Shown here piece after piece: positions 44,502-53,879 of a stretch of DNA of 64,000 nucleotides. The notes below the pieces were generated by a model, which saw nothing but the letters and a program-made list of their open reading frames with translations, was not told the origin of the DNA and did not search any database. The stretch's first letter is position 1. Each line of letters starts with the position of its first letter. Source of the stretch: Tessaracoccus sp. MC1679 (GTDB lineage Bacteria; Actinomycetota; Actinomycetes; Propionibacteriales; Propionibacteriaceae); assembly GCF_014164775.1 (NCBI RefSeq), contig NZ_JACJGB010000008.1, positions 1 through 64,000 of the forward strand, in the 5' to 3' direction. Both the position numbers and the translations under genes were made by a program.

Positions 44502-45353
44502 ATGCCTTCTCAAGACCGGATCCAGCAGCGACGCCGGTACCTGATGTGCCGGCCGGACTACTTCACAGTCAACTACGAGATCAATCCCTGGATGAACCGC
44601 ACGCGCGCGACCGACACGGCCAAGGCGGTGCGGCAGTGGCAGGCGCTCCACGACACGTACCTGGGCCTCGGTCACGAGGTCGACCTCATCGACCCGATCC
44701 CCGGCCTGGACGACATGGTCTACACGGCCAACGGGGGACTCGTCATCGACGGCGTGGCCCTGGGCGCCCGGTTCGCCGTCGGTGAGCGGCGGGGTGAGGA
44801 GCGCCCGTTCCGGGAGTGGTTCGCGGCCCACGGGGTCGACGTCGTCGAGCCGTTCGCCATCCAGGAGGGCGAGGGCGACCTCCTGCTGGTGGGCGAGACG
44901 ATCCTCGCCGGCTACGGCTTCCGGTCCCAGCTGGACAGCCACGCCGAGGTCGCGGACGTGTTCGGACGCGAGGTCGTCTCGCTGCGGCTGGTCGACCCCA
45001 CCTACTACCACCTCGACACCGCCGTCTGCGTCCTCGACCCGGTGCAGGGCCCAGGTGGTGTCGAGAAGGCGAACATCGCCTACCTGCCGTCGGCCTTCGA
45101 CCAGCGCGGCCAGCGCGAGCTCCTCGAGCGGTTCCCAGACGCGATCCGCGTCCCCGCCGCCGATCCCGCGAGCCTCGAGCTCAACGCGGTTAGCGACGGC
45201 CGCAACGTCGTCCTGTCGCCGCCCGTCACCCGCCTCGACGCCCAGTTGCGCGAGCGCGGCTACCACCCGATCCACGTCGACGTGTCCGAGCTGCACCTCG
45301 GCGGCGGCGGGATCAAATGCTGCACCCTGACCCTGCGAGGAGGCAGACCATGA
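44502..45353 (+). CDS. DDAH/arginine-hydrolase family guanidino-modifying enzyme
   Basis: A 283-residue protein of the amidinotransferase/arginine deiminase superfamily, closest to dimethylarginine dimethylaminohydrolase. The N-terminal RYLMCRPDYFTVNYEINPWMN, the VYTANGGLVI loop, the acidic EGEGDLLL and the C-terminal LHLGGGGIKCCTL with the likely nucleophile Cys 273 or 274 are visible. I start it at ATG 44502 after GGGGAGCGAG. Its stop overlaps the start of the ornithine aminotransferase (ATGA). With that partner, arginine or methylarginine is the likely substrate, giving citrulline or possibly ornithine directly. Confidence 0.85.
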   Translation: MPSQDRIQQRRRYLMCRPDYFTVNYEINPWMNRTRATDTAKAVRQWQALHDTYLGLGHEVDLIDPIPGLDDMVYTANGGLVIDGVALGARFAVGERRGEERPFREWFAAHGVDVVEPFAIQEGEGDLLLVGETILAGYGFRSQLDSHAEVADVFGREVVSLRLVDPTYYHLDTAVCVLDPVQGPGGVEKANIAYLPSAFDQRGQRELLERFPDAIRVPAADPASLELNAVSDGRNVVLSPPVTRLDAQLRERGYHPIHVDVSELHLGGGGIKCCTLTLRGGRP

Positions 45354-46591
45354 GCACCAAGACGAATCCCGACACAGCGACGACGCACTTGATCCACGAG
45401 GAAAGCGAGCATCTGGCACACAACTACGATCCACTCCCGGTGGTCGTCTCGACCGCCGAGGACGTCTGGGTGACCGATGTCGAGGGCAGGCGCTACCTCG
45501 ACCTGCTGTCGGCCTACTCCGCCCTCAATTTCGGGCACCGCCACCCCGAGCTGGTGACAGCGGCCGTCGCGCAGATCGGTCGGGTCACCCTGACCAGCCG
45601 GGCGTTCCACAACGACCAGCTCGGGGCCCTCGCCACGGCCCTCGCCGAGCTGTGCGGCAAGGACCTCGTCCTACCGATGAACACCGGCGCGGAAGCCGTC
45701 GAGACCGGCATCAAAGCCGCCCGCGCCTGGGCCTACCGCGTCAAGGGGGTGCCCACCGACGCCGCACGGATCATCGTGGCCGCTGGCAACTTCCACGGCC
45801 GCACCACCACCATCGTCGGGTTCAGCGACGACCCCCTCGCCCGGGACGGGTTCGGGCCGCCCACCCCCGGTTTCGACATCGTGGCGTACGGCGACTCTGC
45901 GGCGATCGAGGCGGCCATCGACGACCACACCGCAGCCGTGCTCATCGAGCCCATCCAGGGCGAGGCCGGCGTCATCATCCCGCCCGAGGGCTACCTGCGT
46001 GAAGTCCGCGAGCTCTGCACGCAGCACAACGTGCTCCTCATCGCCGACGAGATCCAGTCCGGCCTCGGCCGCGTCGGGACCACCTTCGCGTGCGACCGCG
46101 AAGGCGTCGTCCCCGACCTCTACCTGCTGGGCAAGGCACTCGGCGGCGGCATCCTGCCCGTCTCGGCCGTCGTCGGCAACCGCGACATCCTCGGCGTGTT
46201 CCGGCCCGGCGAGCACGGGTCGACGTTCGGCGGGAACCCGCTCGCCGCGGCCGTTGGGCTGCGCGTGGTCGAACTGCTCCGCACCGGCGAGTTCCAGGAG
46301 CACGCGACGGCCCTCGGGCATCACCTCAAGGCCCTCCTCGACGACCTGCTGGGCCACGGCCTGACCGAGGTCCGGGTGGCCGGCCTCTGGGCGGGCGTCG
46401 ACGTCGAGGCGTCGCGCGGCACCGGACGCGACGTCGCGCAGAGGCTCCTGACCCGCGGCGTGCTGGTCAAAGACACCCACGGCCAGACCATCCGCATCGC
46501 ACCGCCCTTGACGATCCAGTCCGCCGACCTGGACTGGGCGGTCGAACAGCTCAAGCTCGCCCTGGGGTCGAGCCGACCGCCCCGAACGTGA
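45350..46591 (+). CDS. rocD: Ornithine aminotransferase
   Basis: A 413-residue class III PLP aminotransferase. The cofactor Lys 262 is in LLGKALGGG; other family marks are MNTGAEAVETGIKAARAW, NFHGRT, LIADEIQSGLGRVG and STFGGNPLA. It converts ornithine and 2-oxoglutarate to glutamate-5-semialdehyde and glutamate. GAGGAGG precedes the ATG, which overlaps the DDAH-family stop. The two genes form a short arginine-to-glutamate route. Confidence 0.9.
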   Translation: MSTKTNPDTATTHLIHEESEHLAHNYDPLPVVVSTAEDVWVTDVEGRRYLDLLSAYSALNFGHRHPELVTAAVAQIGRVTLTSRAFHNDQLGALATALAELCGKDLVLPMNTGAEAVETGIKAARAWAYRVKGVPTDAARIIVAAGNFHGRTTTIVGFSDDPLARDGFGPPTPGFDIVAYGDSAAIEAAIDDHTAAVLIEPIQGEAGVIIPPEGYLREVRELCTQHNVLLIADEIQSGLGRVGTTFACDREGVVPDLYLLGKALGGGILPVSAVVGNRDILGVFRPGEHGSTFGGNPLAAAVGLRVVELLRTGEFQEHATALGHHLKALLDDLLGHGLTEVRVAGLWAGVDVEASRGTGRDVAQRLLTRGVLVKDTHGQTIRIAPPLTIQSADLDWAVEQLKLALGSSRPPRT

Positions 46592-46607
46592 GGCCGGAGG
46601 AGCTAGC

Positions 46608-46645
46608 TGGCAGGTCTGATACCGACTACGGGACCAGACCTGCCA
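46608..46645. terminator. Bidirectional hairpin between convergent genes
   Basis: TGGCAGGTCTG (46608-46618) and CAGACCTGCCA (46635-46645) are an 11-base perfect inverted repeat midway between the rocD stop and the convergent reductase-fusion stop. It is the best terminator-like structure in the window, although without a T run. Confidence 0.6.
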
Positions 46646-46664
46646 ATGAGCCGCCGGGTTGTGG

Positions 46665-48323
46665 TCAGAGGCCCACACTCGTGCGGTACTGCCAGACGGT
46701 GAGCACCGCGGATGCGCCCTCGCCGACGGCCGTCGCAACTCTCTTTGCGGACCCGTGACGGACGTCGCCGACCGCGAAGACGCCTGGGACGCTCGTCTCG
46801 AGCAGGAACGGGTCGCGTTCGAGGGGCCAGGCGCAATCGTCCTGACCTGCCACATCCGGGCCGGTCAGGACGAACCCGCGGTCATCACTGGCGATCACAC
46901 CCGTGAGCCACTGGGTGCGTGGCCGTGCGCCGATGAAGACGAAGAGCGCGGAGGCGGGCACGCTCCCGGTCTCGCCGGTGGCGCCGTCGCGGATGAGGAG
47001 CTGCTCGAGGTGATCCTCACCGCTGGCCCCCACCACGCTGGCGCCCAGCCGGACGGTGATGTTGGAGGTGTGCGCGATCTGTTCGACGAGGTAATGCGAC
47101 ATTCCAGCCGCGAGGCTCTGCCCGCGGACGAGCATCGTGACGCTGCGCGCCACGGTCGACAGGTGCATCGCGGCTTGTCCGGCAGAGTTCGCCCCACCGG
47201 CGACGAAGACGTCCTCCCCGGCGGTCGCGGACACCTCGGACAGTCCGGCACCGTAGTAGACGCCCCTGCCCACGAGCTCGTCCAGGCCGGGCGCGTCGAG
47301 CCTCACGTAGGACACACCGGTGGCGAGGACGATCGAATGGGCGCCGAGCTCGGTCCCGTCCGACAGGCTCACTCCCAAGGACCCGGGGGTGGTCCGCAGC
47401 GCTGAGACCTCCTGCGTCAGCAACAGCTCGACGCCGAAACGCTTGGCCTGTGTCGTCGCCCTGCGGGCCAGGTCGCCGCCGGACAGCCCAGACGGGAAGC
47501 CGAGATAGTTCTCGATGCGCGAGCTCATCCCCGCCTGTCCACCGGTGGCCTCCCGTTCGACGAGGACGGTGCGCAATCCCTCGGACGCGCCGTAGACCGC
47601 AGCCGCCAGGCCGGCGGGGCCACCGCCGACGATGAGCAGATCGTAGACCGGCACCTCGGCGTGGCCGCGCAGCCCCAAGGTCTCGGCGATCTGCTCGGCG
47701 GACGGCTGCTGCAGCACGACTCCGTCGGGGAAGATGACAACCGGGGACTGCGCACCCTCACCGACGAGGGCGAGCAGCTCCGCGGCGTGGGGGTCGGTGG
47801 CGAGGTCGAACCACTGATAGGGCACCTGATTTCGGGCCAGGAAGTCACGCACCGCGTGAGACTCCGCCGACCACCGGTGCCCGATCACCCGAACCCCCTC
47901 GAAAGGCGGGCGGTGAGCCGCGAGCCAGTCGTCGAGCAGGTCGTCGAGGACCGGGTACAACCGCTGCTCGGGCGGATCCCAGGGCTTGATGAGGTAGTAG
48001 TCCAGCTGGACTTCGTTGATCGCCGTGATCGCAGACTCGGTGTCGGCGTAGGCCGTCAGCAGCACCCGCTTCGCGTCGGGATAGAGCTCCTTGGCCCGTG
48101 AGAGGAGTTCCACGCCTGACATTTCGGGCATGCGCTGGTCCACCAGCAGAAGGGCGACGGATTCGCTGGCCAGCTTGAGCTGCCGCAGCACTTCGAGTGC
48201 CCGGCCGCCCGAATCCGCCCGAATGACACGGAAGCGCTCCCCGAAGCCCTGCCGAACGTCATGAGCCACTGCTTGCAGGACCTCCGCGTCGTCATCGACC
48301 GCGAGGATGATCGGTTTCGCCAT
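46665..48323 (-). CDS. Fused response regulator / FAD-dependent disulfide-reductase-like protein
   Basis: A 552-residue three-part protein. Residues 1-125 are a receiver domain with acceptor Asp 62 in LLLVDQRMPEM and Lys in YLIKPWD. Residues 150-235 are a thioredoxin/glutaredoxin-like insert (WSAESHAVRDFLARNQVPY) without a CxxC. Residues 245-552 are a thioredoxin-reductase-like FAD/NAD(P) domain: LLIVGGGPAGLAAAVYGAS, GGQAGMSSRIENYLGFP, VFVAGGANSAGQAAMHLS and GVFAVGDVRHG. Where true thioredoxin reductases carry the CxxC there is YYGAGLSEV instead, so it cannot pass electrons to thioredoxin by the usual disulfide. It is divergent from a PAS histidine kinase, its likely partner. Confidence 0.88.
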   Translation of the reverse strand: MAKPIILAVDDDAEVLQAVAHDVRQGFGERFRVIRADSGGRALEVLRQLKLASESVALLLVDQRMPEMSGVELLSRAKELYPDAKRVLLTAYADTESAITAINEVQLDYYLIKPWDPPEQRLYPVLDDLLDDWLAAHRPPFEGVRVIGHRWSAESHAVRDFLARNQVPYQWFDLATDPHAAELLALVGEGAQSPVVIFPDGVVLQQPSAEQIAETLGLRGHAEVPVYDLLIVGGGPAGLAAAVYGASEGLRTVLVEREATGGQAGMSSRIENYLGFPSGLSGGDLARRATTQAKRFGVELLLTQEVSALRTTPGSLGVSLSDGTELGAHSIVLATGVSYVRLDAPGLDELVGRGVYYGAGLSEVSATAGEDVFVAGGANSAGQAAMHLSTVARSVTMLVRGQSLAAGMSHYLVEQIAHTSNITVRLGASVVGASGEDHLEQLLIRDGATGETGSVPASALFVFIGARPRTQWLTGVIASDDRGFVLTGPDVAGQDDCAWPLERDPFLLETSVPGVFAVGDVRHGSAKRVATAVGEGASAVLTVWQYRTSVGL

Positions 48324-48452
48324 TGCCACCTCCCCCGACGGCGGTCCGGTCGTCCCGGGCCACTGGTGCCGTCGCCGTTGCGTTCCTATCCTTGGACGGA
48401 CTGGGCAGCGTGTCCAGTGACAATCCGGAGAACCGGGAAGGCGTGGGGCCAC

Positions 48453-49865
48453 ATGTCCGAGCCGAACCAGAACGAGGCCCACCTCCAGCTGGCCGAGAGC
48501 GAAGAGCGCTACCGGGCCGCCATCGACAACGCGCACGACATGATTCAGAGCGTCCGCCCGGATGGCACGTTCGAGTTCGTCAACAAAGCCTGGCTCGACA
48601 CCCTCGGCTACACCCCGGACGAGGTGAGCGCACTGGACATGTGGGACACGATCCACGACAGCTCGCTCGAGCACTGCCAGCTCTACTTCGGCAAGGCGCT
48701 GGGGGGAGAGTCCATCCCCTACATGGAGGCGGTCTTCAGGACGAAGTCCGGAGATCCCGTGCCTGTCGAGGGAAGCGTCACGAACCGCTACATGAGCGGC
48801 ACGATCATCGCCACCCATGGCTTTTTCCGCAACATCAGCGAGCGCCTTCACGCCGAGGAACTGGAGCGCCGCAACGCCGCGCTGATCCTCGACGAGAAGG
48901 CCCGCTACCTCGAAAAAATGGCCGCTCTCGGCAAGCTCTCCGCCGGGCTCACCCATGAACTGAACAATCCCGCCGCCGCGGTGAGCCGCGCCAGCGCCCG
49001 GCTCACCGCCGCCCTGGCCCAACGGGACGAAGCGCTGAACACCCTGGTCTCCCAAGGCATCACCAAGGACCAGTGCCGCCTGCTCACCGCACTCGCGCTC
49101 CCACCGGTGCCGGCAGCCGGGGAGCAGCTCGGCCCCCTCGAGCGGGACCGCCGGGAAAGTGAGATCGAGCAGGTGCTCGATGATCTCGGAGTGCCCCAGG
49201 GCTGGTCGCTGGGCCCCGGGCTGGCCGAGGCCGGGCAGACAGTTGCCTCGATCCGGGATCTCGCGGGCCAGGTGGCCGGCGCCGACCTCGTGCACATGCT
49301 GACCTGGATCAGCGCGACGAACGCGACGCGCGAGTCGGTCGAGGTTCTGGTGCGCAGCAGCCACAGAATCACCGAGATCGTCCAGGCCGTCAAGGGCTAC
49401 ACCCACATGGACCGCGCCGCCGAGCAGCGCGTCGACCTCCACGACGGCATTGAGAGCACGCTGACGATCCTCAACCATGCCCTGCGGGACGTCACCGTGA
49501 AGCGCGAGTTCGACCGCTCGCTTCCGCAGCTTCGGGTTCACGGCAACACGCTCAACCAGGTGTGGACGAACATCCTCGACAACGCCGCAGGCGCTACGGC
49601 CGGCTCGGGAACAGTCACGATCCGCACCCATCGCGACGGCGACCACGCCGTCGTCGAGATCGAGGACGACGGCCCGGGCGTCCCCGAGGAGGATCTTCAC
49701 CGGATCTTCGAACCCTTCTTCACGACCAAGCCGCAGGGGGTCGGCACCGGCCTCGGCCTCGACACCGCGTGGCGCATCGTGACCCAGGAGCACGGCGGCA
49801 CGCTCGGCGTGGAGTCGCGGCCCGGCCGCACGGTCTTCAGAGTGACCCTTCCCTTCGACACCTGA
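48453..49865 (+). CDS. PAS-domain sensor histidine kinase
   Basis: A 470-residue soluble kinase. A PAS domain spans 15-130 (ERYRAAIDNAHDMIQSVRPDG, FVNKAWLDTLGY). A coiled stretch leads to the H-box GLTHELNNPAAAVSRA with phospho-acceptor His 168. The ATPase part has NQVWTNILDNAAGA (N box), EDDGPGVPEEDLHRIFEPFF (G1/F) and GTGLGL (G2). There is no membrane segment, so it senses an internal cue such as redox state. It is divergent from the receiver-reductase fusion, 129 bases away. Confidence 0.9.
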   Translation: MSEPNQNEAHLQLAESEERYRAAIDNAHDMIQSVRPDGTFEFVNKAWLDTLGYTPDEVSALDMWDTIHDSSLEHCQLYFGKALGGESIPYMEAVFRTKSGDPVPVEGSVTNRYMSGTIIATHGFFRNISERLHAEELERRNAALILDEKARYLEKMAALGKLSAGLTHELNNPAAAVSRASARLTAALAQRDEALNTLVSQGITKDQCRLLTALALPPVPAAGEQLGPLERDRRESEIEQVLDDLGVPQGWSLGPGLAEAGQTVASIRDLAGQVAGADLVHMLTWISATNATRESVEVLVRSSHRITEIVQAVKGYTHMDRAAEQRVDLHDGIESTLTILNHALRDVTVKREFDRSLPQLRVHGNTLNQVWTNILDNAAGATAGSGTVTIRTHRDGDHAVVEIEDDGPGVPEEDLHRIFEPFFTTKPQGVGTGLGLDTAWRIVTQEHGGTLGVESRPGRTVFRVTLPFDT

Positions 49866-49996
49866 AGCAAGCACCCAACTGCGCCCGGGGCGCATCGTCG
49901 CTTCATTCTCGGAGTCGCCGGGCCGTGACTGATGCCGCGGGCGGGTCGTCACCTGCGAGGACCTGCTGACCGACACCGACGCCCTGCGCAGACCGA

Positions 49997-50518
49997 CTAC
50001 TTGACCAGCGCCTTGAGCAGGACGAGAGCCAGCCCGAGCAGCGAGGTGATGAGGGCGCCGAGGAGCCGGGCCTGCAGTCGCGGACTCCACGACGCGACTC
50101 CGAGCCAGCCGAGGATGCCGAGGACCACAACGGCAACCCAGAGGGTTCCCCAGATCGCGTTGTGGTCGCTGATGAGGTTGAACGTCCCCATGGTGAGCAC
50201 CACGAGCGGGATCACCCCGGCAACGGGCATGCCCCAGGAATGATCGAGCGCATCAAGGGTGGCCTTGATCGCGCGCGTCCGCCAGGGGGTCTCGCCTTCG
50301 TACTCATCGCCGAGGTGGGCGACAGCGCCGGCGTAGACATGCGCGGCCCAGAACACCACCAATGTGGCGATCACCTTGACGAGCACGTCCCACGACGCTT
50401 CGTCGCTGTTGCCGAGGATCACGACAAGGCCGGCCACCAGGATGACGCCGTGGATGGCCGGTTCGCTGACAATGATCGTGGCGATCGATCCGCCGAGGCT
50501 GGTCCTGGCCCCGGCCAT
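49997..50518 (-). CDS. Hypothetical membrane protein
   Basis: A 173-residue protein with four or five hydrophobic segments (IHGVILVAGLVVILGNS, VIATLVVFWAAHVYAG, PVAGVIPLVVLTMGTFNLI, GTLWVAVVVLGILGWLG, LLGALITSLLGLALVLLKAL). The AHVYAGAVAHLGDEYEGE stretch holds two His residues and an acidic turn that might bind metal. No family was recognised. It is convergent with the histidine kinase gene. Confidence 0.65.
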   Translation of the reverse strand: MAGARTSLGGSIATIIVSEPAIHGVILVAGLVVILGNSDEASWDVLVKVIATLVVFWAAHVYAGAVAHLGDEYEGETPWRTRAIKATLDALDHSWGMPVAGVIPLVVLTMGTFNLISDHNAIWGTLWVAVVVLGILGWLGVASWSPRLQARLLGALITSLLGLALVLLKALVK

Positions 50519-50962
50519 CAGGCATCACTGCCTGAGAGGAGGGGGCGGACTCGCCCGCGGCGGGCCAGAGGCGATTGGACCGACTCAGGGGTGGCGGTGC
50601 GCACGTGGGCTCCTGTCGACTGATGAGTGCACTTGCCCGTCCAGCTCAGGCCAGTGAGATGAGGGTACTGCCGCCGCCCCTGGCCCGAGTAGGACACCAG
50701 GGTCAGTTTCGCGGACCCATCCGAACCCCCTCGGGGCGGACAGCTTCGTTGTCAACAGCGGGCGTGCCCGGCACTCCCCTTCACCCGCAGCGCGACGAGG
50801 TCGTCGTCACTCTCAGTTCCTTCGTTTCTCGCGTTGTGGACGTCGACAGGTAAGGCCTTCCGCCATGGCAACACGTCATCCGAGACTCCCGCAACGGCAA
50901 CGCCAGCAGCGTGACCGACTAGTCCGGGAAAACGCTTGCCAAAGCTCGTGGATCCAGCAACA
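50519..50962. other. Intergenic region without recognised features
   Basis: These 444 bases separate the membrane-protein start from the SDR start. I see no coherent coding frame, no strong hairpin and no known riboswitch pattern. They must hold promoters for both divergent genes. Confidence 0.5.
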
Positions 50963-51736
50963 ATGGCGAACATGAATCGTGTCGCCGTGGTCACGGGAGG
51001 CAGCAGAGGCATCGGCCTCGGCATCTCGCAGGCCCTCATCAGCCAGAACTTCCGTGTGGCGGTGGTCGCCACCCGCCCCGAACCCGATGGCCTCATCGAA
51101 GGGCTTGGCGGGCAGGACAAGGCGGCCTACTTTCAGGGCCGGGTCGACGACGTCGACTCCCACGCGGGCCTGGTCGCAAGCATCGTCGCCCGGTTCGGCC
51201 GGATCGACGTCCTGGTCAACAACGCCGGCGTCGCACCGGAGGAACGCCGCGACCTGCTGGAGGCCACCCCTGAGAGCTACGACCGGGTGATGGGGATCAA
51301 CCTTCGCGGACCCTACTTCCTGACCCAGGCCGTCGCCCGGCAGATGCTGGCTCAGGCCGTGGAGGCCGACGCCCCCGTGCGGGGCACCATCATCAACGTC
51401 TCCTCGATCTCGGCCACGACGGTGTCCATCAACCGCGGCGAGTACTGCCTCTCCAAGGCCGGCGTCTCCATGGCCACCCGGCTGTGGGCGGCGCGGCTCG
51501 CACCCGAGGCGATCCCCGTCTACGAGGTCCGCCCCGGCGTCATCGCCACCGACATGACCGCCGGCGTGACGGAACGCTACGACGCCCTGTTCGCCCAGGG
51601 CCTCGCGCCGATGCCCCGGTGGGGCCAGGCCTCGGATGTGGGCAGCGCCGTCGCCGCCCTCTCCACGGGCGCCATGCCCTACAGCACCGGAGACGTCATC
51701 CACGTCGACGGCGGCATGCACCTCCCCCGACTCTGA
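50963..51736 (+). CDS. SDR-family oxidoreductase (3-ketoacyl-ACP-reductase-like)
   Basis: A 257-residue Rossmann protein: NAD(P)-binding VTGGSRGIGLGIS at the N-terminus, NNAG, NVSSISA with the catalytic Ser, and YCLSK with Tyr and Lys. The C-terminal GDVIHVDGGMHLPRL is typical of FabG-like members. I start it at ATG 50963; ATG 50972 and TTG 50936 are alternatives. It is followed after 10 bases by a flavoprotein gene and then an MFS gene, which suggests a catabolic operon. Confidence 0.88.
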   Translation: MANMNRVAVVTGGSRGIGLGISQALISQNFRVAVVATRPEPDGLIEGLGGQDKAAYFQGRVDDVDSHAGLVASIVARFGRIDVLVNNAGVAPEERRDLLEATPESYDRVMGINLRGPYFLTQAVARQMLAQAVEADAPVRGTIINVSSISATTVSINRGEYCLSKAGVSMATRLWAARLAPEAIPVYEVRPGVIATDMTAGVTERYDALFAQGLAPMPRWGQASDVGSAVAALSTGAMPYSTGDVIHVDGGMHLPRL

Positions 51737-51746
51737 AGGACCTGCC

Positions 51747-53870
51747 GTGACCGACCCCACCCTGACCCACGTGACCCTCGGCGCAGAGCGCGTGCCTGTC
51801 ATCACCACCACCACCCTGGTCATCGGCACCGGCTCGGCCGGGTACTGCGCCGCCGAGCGGCTGGCCGGCTTCGGCGCCCCCGACGTGGTGATGGTGGCTG
51901 ACAAGATCCGCGCCGGGGCATCGCGCAACGCGGGCTCCGACAAGCAGACCTACTACAAGCTGACCCTGTCCGGGAGCGAGCCGGACTCGGTGCGCTCGAT
52001 GGCGGAGACGCTGTTCAGCGGCGGGTCCATGGACGGTGACAACGCACTGGCCGAGGCGGCCCTCAGCGCACGCTGCTTCTACCACCTCATCGAGGCGGGG
52101 GTCCCGTTCCCGGCCAACCACTCCGGCGAGTTCGTCGGCTACAAAACCGACCACGACCCGCGCCAGCGCGCCACCTCCGTCGGGCCGTTCACCAGCAAGT
52201 CGATGGTGGAGTCTCTCGAGGCACGCATCCGCTCCCTCGACATCCCGGTCATCGGGAACTGCAGGCTCATCGACCTCCTCGCCGAGGACGGCGAGATCCG
52301 CGGGGCGCTGTTCCTGCGCACCGACGTCGGAACCAGCCGCAATCCAGCCCAGGAGGAGGAGACCGTCGAGACCAACCTGGGCGAGGTGCCAGCTCCGGAG
52401 CCGAGCGGCACCCTCGTCCAGCAACTGGCGAGGGAGACCTCGCGCTTCCTGCTGATCCGGGCCACCAACGTAGTGCAGGCCACCGGCGGCCCCGCAGGCA
52501 TGTACGCCGACTCCGTCTTCCCGCACGGCCAATGGGGAGGCGCCGGAGCCGCTCTGCGCAACGGCGCCCGCGGCCACAACCTCACAGAGTGGCAGTTCGG
52601 CTTGGCGTCGATCAAGCCCCGCTGGAACGTGTCCGGGACCTACATGCAGGTGGTGCCGCGGTTCGTGTCCACGGACGCCGACGGCGGCGACGAGCGCGAA
52701 TTCCTCTCCGACGTCATTGCCGACCAGAACCTGCTGGCCAGCCTCGTGTTCCTCAAGGGCTACCAGTGGCCCTTCGACATCCGCAAGGCGCGTGACGGGT
52801 CCAGCATCATCGACCTGCTCGTCTACCGCGAGACGGCCATGCGCGGCCGACGCGTCTTCCTCGACTTCCGCAGCAATCCGGCGGGCGACCTGGACGCTGC
52901 GCAGCTCGACGAGCAGGCCCGCGTCTACCTCGAGCGCGCAGGTGCGGCAGATCTCGCCGGCACCACGCCCATCCAGCGGCTGCGGCACATGAACGACCCG
53001 TCCTACCAGTTCTACCTGGGCCGCAACCCGGGCGTCGACCTGGAGAAGGACATGCTGGAGATCGCGGTGTGCGCCCAGCACAACAACGGCGGCATCGCCG
53101 TGGATGACTGGTGGCACTCCGCCGTCATCGACGGCCTGTTCCCCGTCGGCGAAGCCGCCGGGGCCCACGGCGTCTACCGTCCGGGCGGGGCGGCGCTCAA
53201 CTCCGGCCAGGTCGGCGCCACCCGAGCCGCCCAGTTCATCGCCGCGCGCCGGGCGGATCCCCCCGGCGGTGACGGCTTCGATGCCGTGGCCATCCCGAGC
53301 ATGGAGAGGGCGACGCGGCTGCTGGCCGACGCCGTCGAACGCTTCCGGTCAGGAGCCGAGGACAACACGGGCAGCCTGATCACCGAGGTCACCGAGCTGA
53401 TGAGCCTGAACGCCGGCCTCGTGCGCTCCCGCGCGTCCGTGTTGGCGGCGCTGGAGCAGGTCACCCAGTGGCTGGCCGGCTACGAGCAGCTCATGGTCAT
53501 CGACGAGTCCTCGAGGCGCAGCGTCAACCGGTTGTTCCTCATCCATGACATCCTCACGAGTCAGTACGTCTACCTTCACGCCATGAAGGACTACCTGGAT
53601 CACGGCGGGAACTCCCGTGGCTCCGTGCTCTACACCGACCCCGAGGGTGAACTGCCGTGGCCGGACCAGGATCTCGGCCTGCCTGAGGAGTTCCGGTTCG
53701 TCCTCGACGCCGGAGCGCTCGACGGCGTGACCCAGGAGGTGGACTGGTCCGGCGAGGGCGTGCCGGAGTTCACCTGGCGCGACGTCCGCCCCATCCCCAG
53801 CGACGACGACTTCTTCGAAAACGTGTGGCGCAGCTTCCGCACCGACCACGGGGTCCCGACGCGGGGATAG
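51747..53870 (+). CDS. FAD-binding oxidoreductase, fumarate-reductase/succinate-dehydrogenase flavoprotein fold
   Basis: A 707-residue flavoprotein. The dinucleotide motif is TTLVIGTGSAGYCAAERLAG at the N-terminus; the FAD contacts continue in RNAGSDKQTYYK, the VQATGGPAGMYADSVFP block and GLFPVGEAAGAHGVYRPGG. A capping domain lies in between, and the C-terminal 200 residues are helical as in fumarate-reductase-type enzymes. It lies between an SDR and an MFS gene. The exact substrate is unknown; a dicarboxylate or a cyclic polyol are possible guesses. Confidence 0.8.
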   Translation: MTDPTLTHVTLGAERVPVITTTTLVIGTGSAGYCAAERLAGFGAPDVVMVADKIRAGASRNAGSDKQTYYKLTLSGSEPDSVRSMAETLFSGGSMDGDNALAEAALSARCFYHLIEAGVPFPANHSGEFVGYKTDHDPRQRATSVGPFTSKSMVESLEARIRSLDIPVIGNCRLIDLLAEDGEIRGALFLRTDVGTSRNPAQEEETVETNLGEVPAPEPSGTLVQQLARETSRFLLIRATNVVQATGGPAGMYADSVFPHGQWGGAGAALRNGARGHNLTEWQFGLASIKPRWNVSGTYMQVVPRFVSTDADGGDEREFLSDVIADQNLLASLVFLKGYQWPFDIRKARDGSSIIDLLVYRETAMRGRRVFLDFRSNPAGDLDAAQLDEQARVYLERAGAADLAGTTPIQRLRHMNDPSYQFYLGRNPGVDLEKDMLEIAVCAQHNNGGIAVDDWWHSAVIDGLFPVGEAAGAHGVYRPGGAALNSGQVGATRAAQFIAARRADPPGGDGFDAVAIPSMERATRLLADAVERFRSGAEDNTGSLITEVTELMSLNAGLVRSRASVLAALEQVTQWLAGYEQLMVIDESSRRSVNRLFLIHDILTSQYVYLHAMKDYLDHGGNSRGSVLYTDPEGELPWPDQDLGLPEEFRFVLDAGALDGVTQEVDWSGEGVPEFTWRDVRPIPSDDDFFENVWRSFRTDHGVPTRG

Positions 53871-53879
53871 GCTCGACGG

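Noticed and set aside
48324-50090. Long open frame on the minus strand upstream of the reductase fusion, antisense to the histidine kinase
   Set aside because: It has no family features and arises from GC-rich third positions opposite a clear kinase gene.
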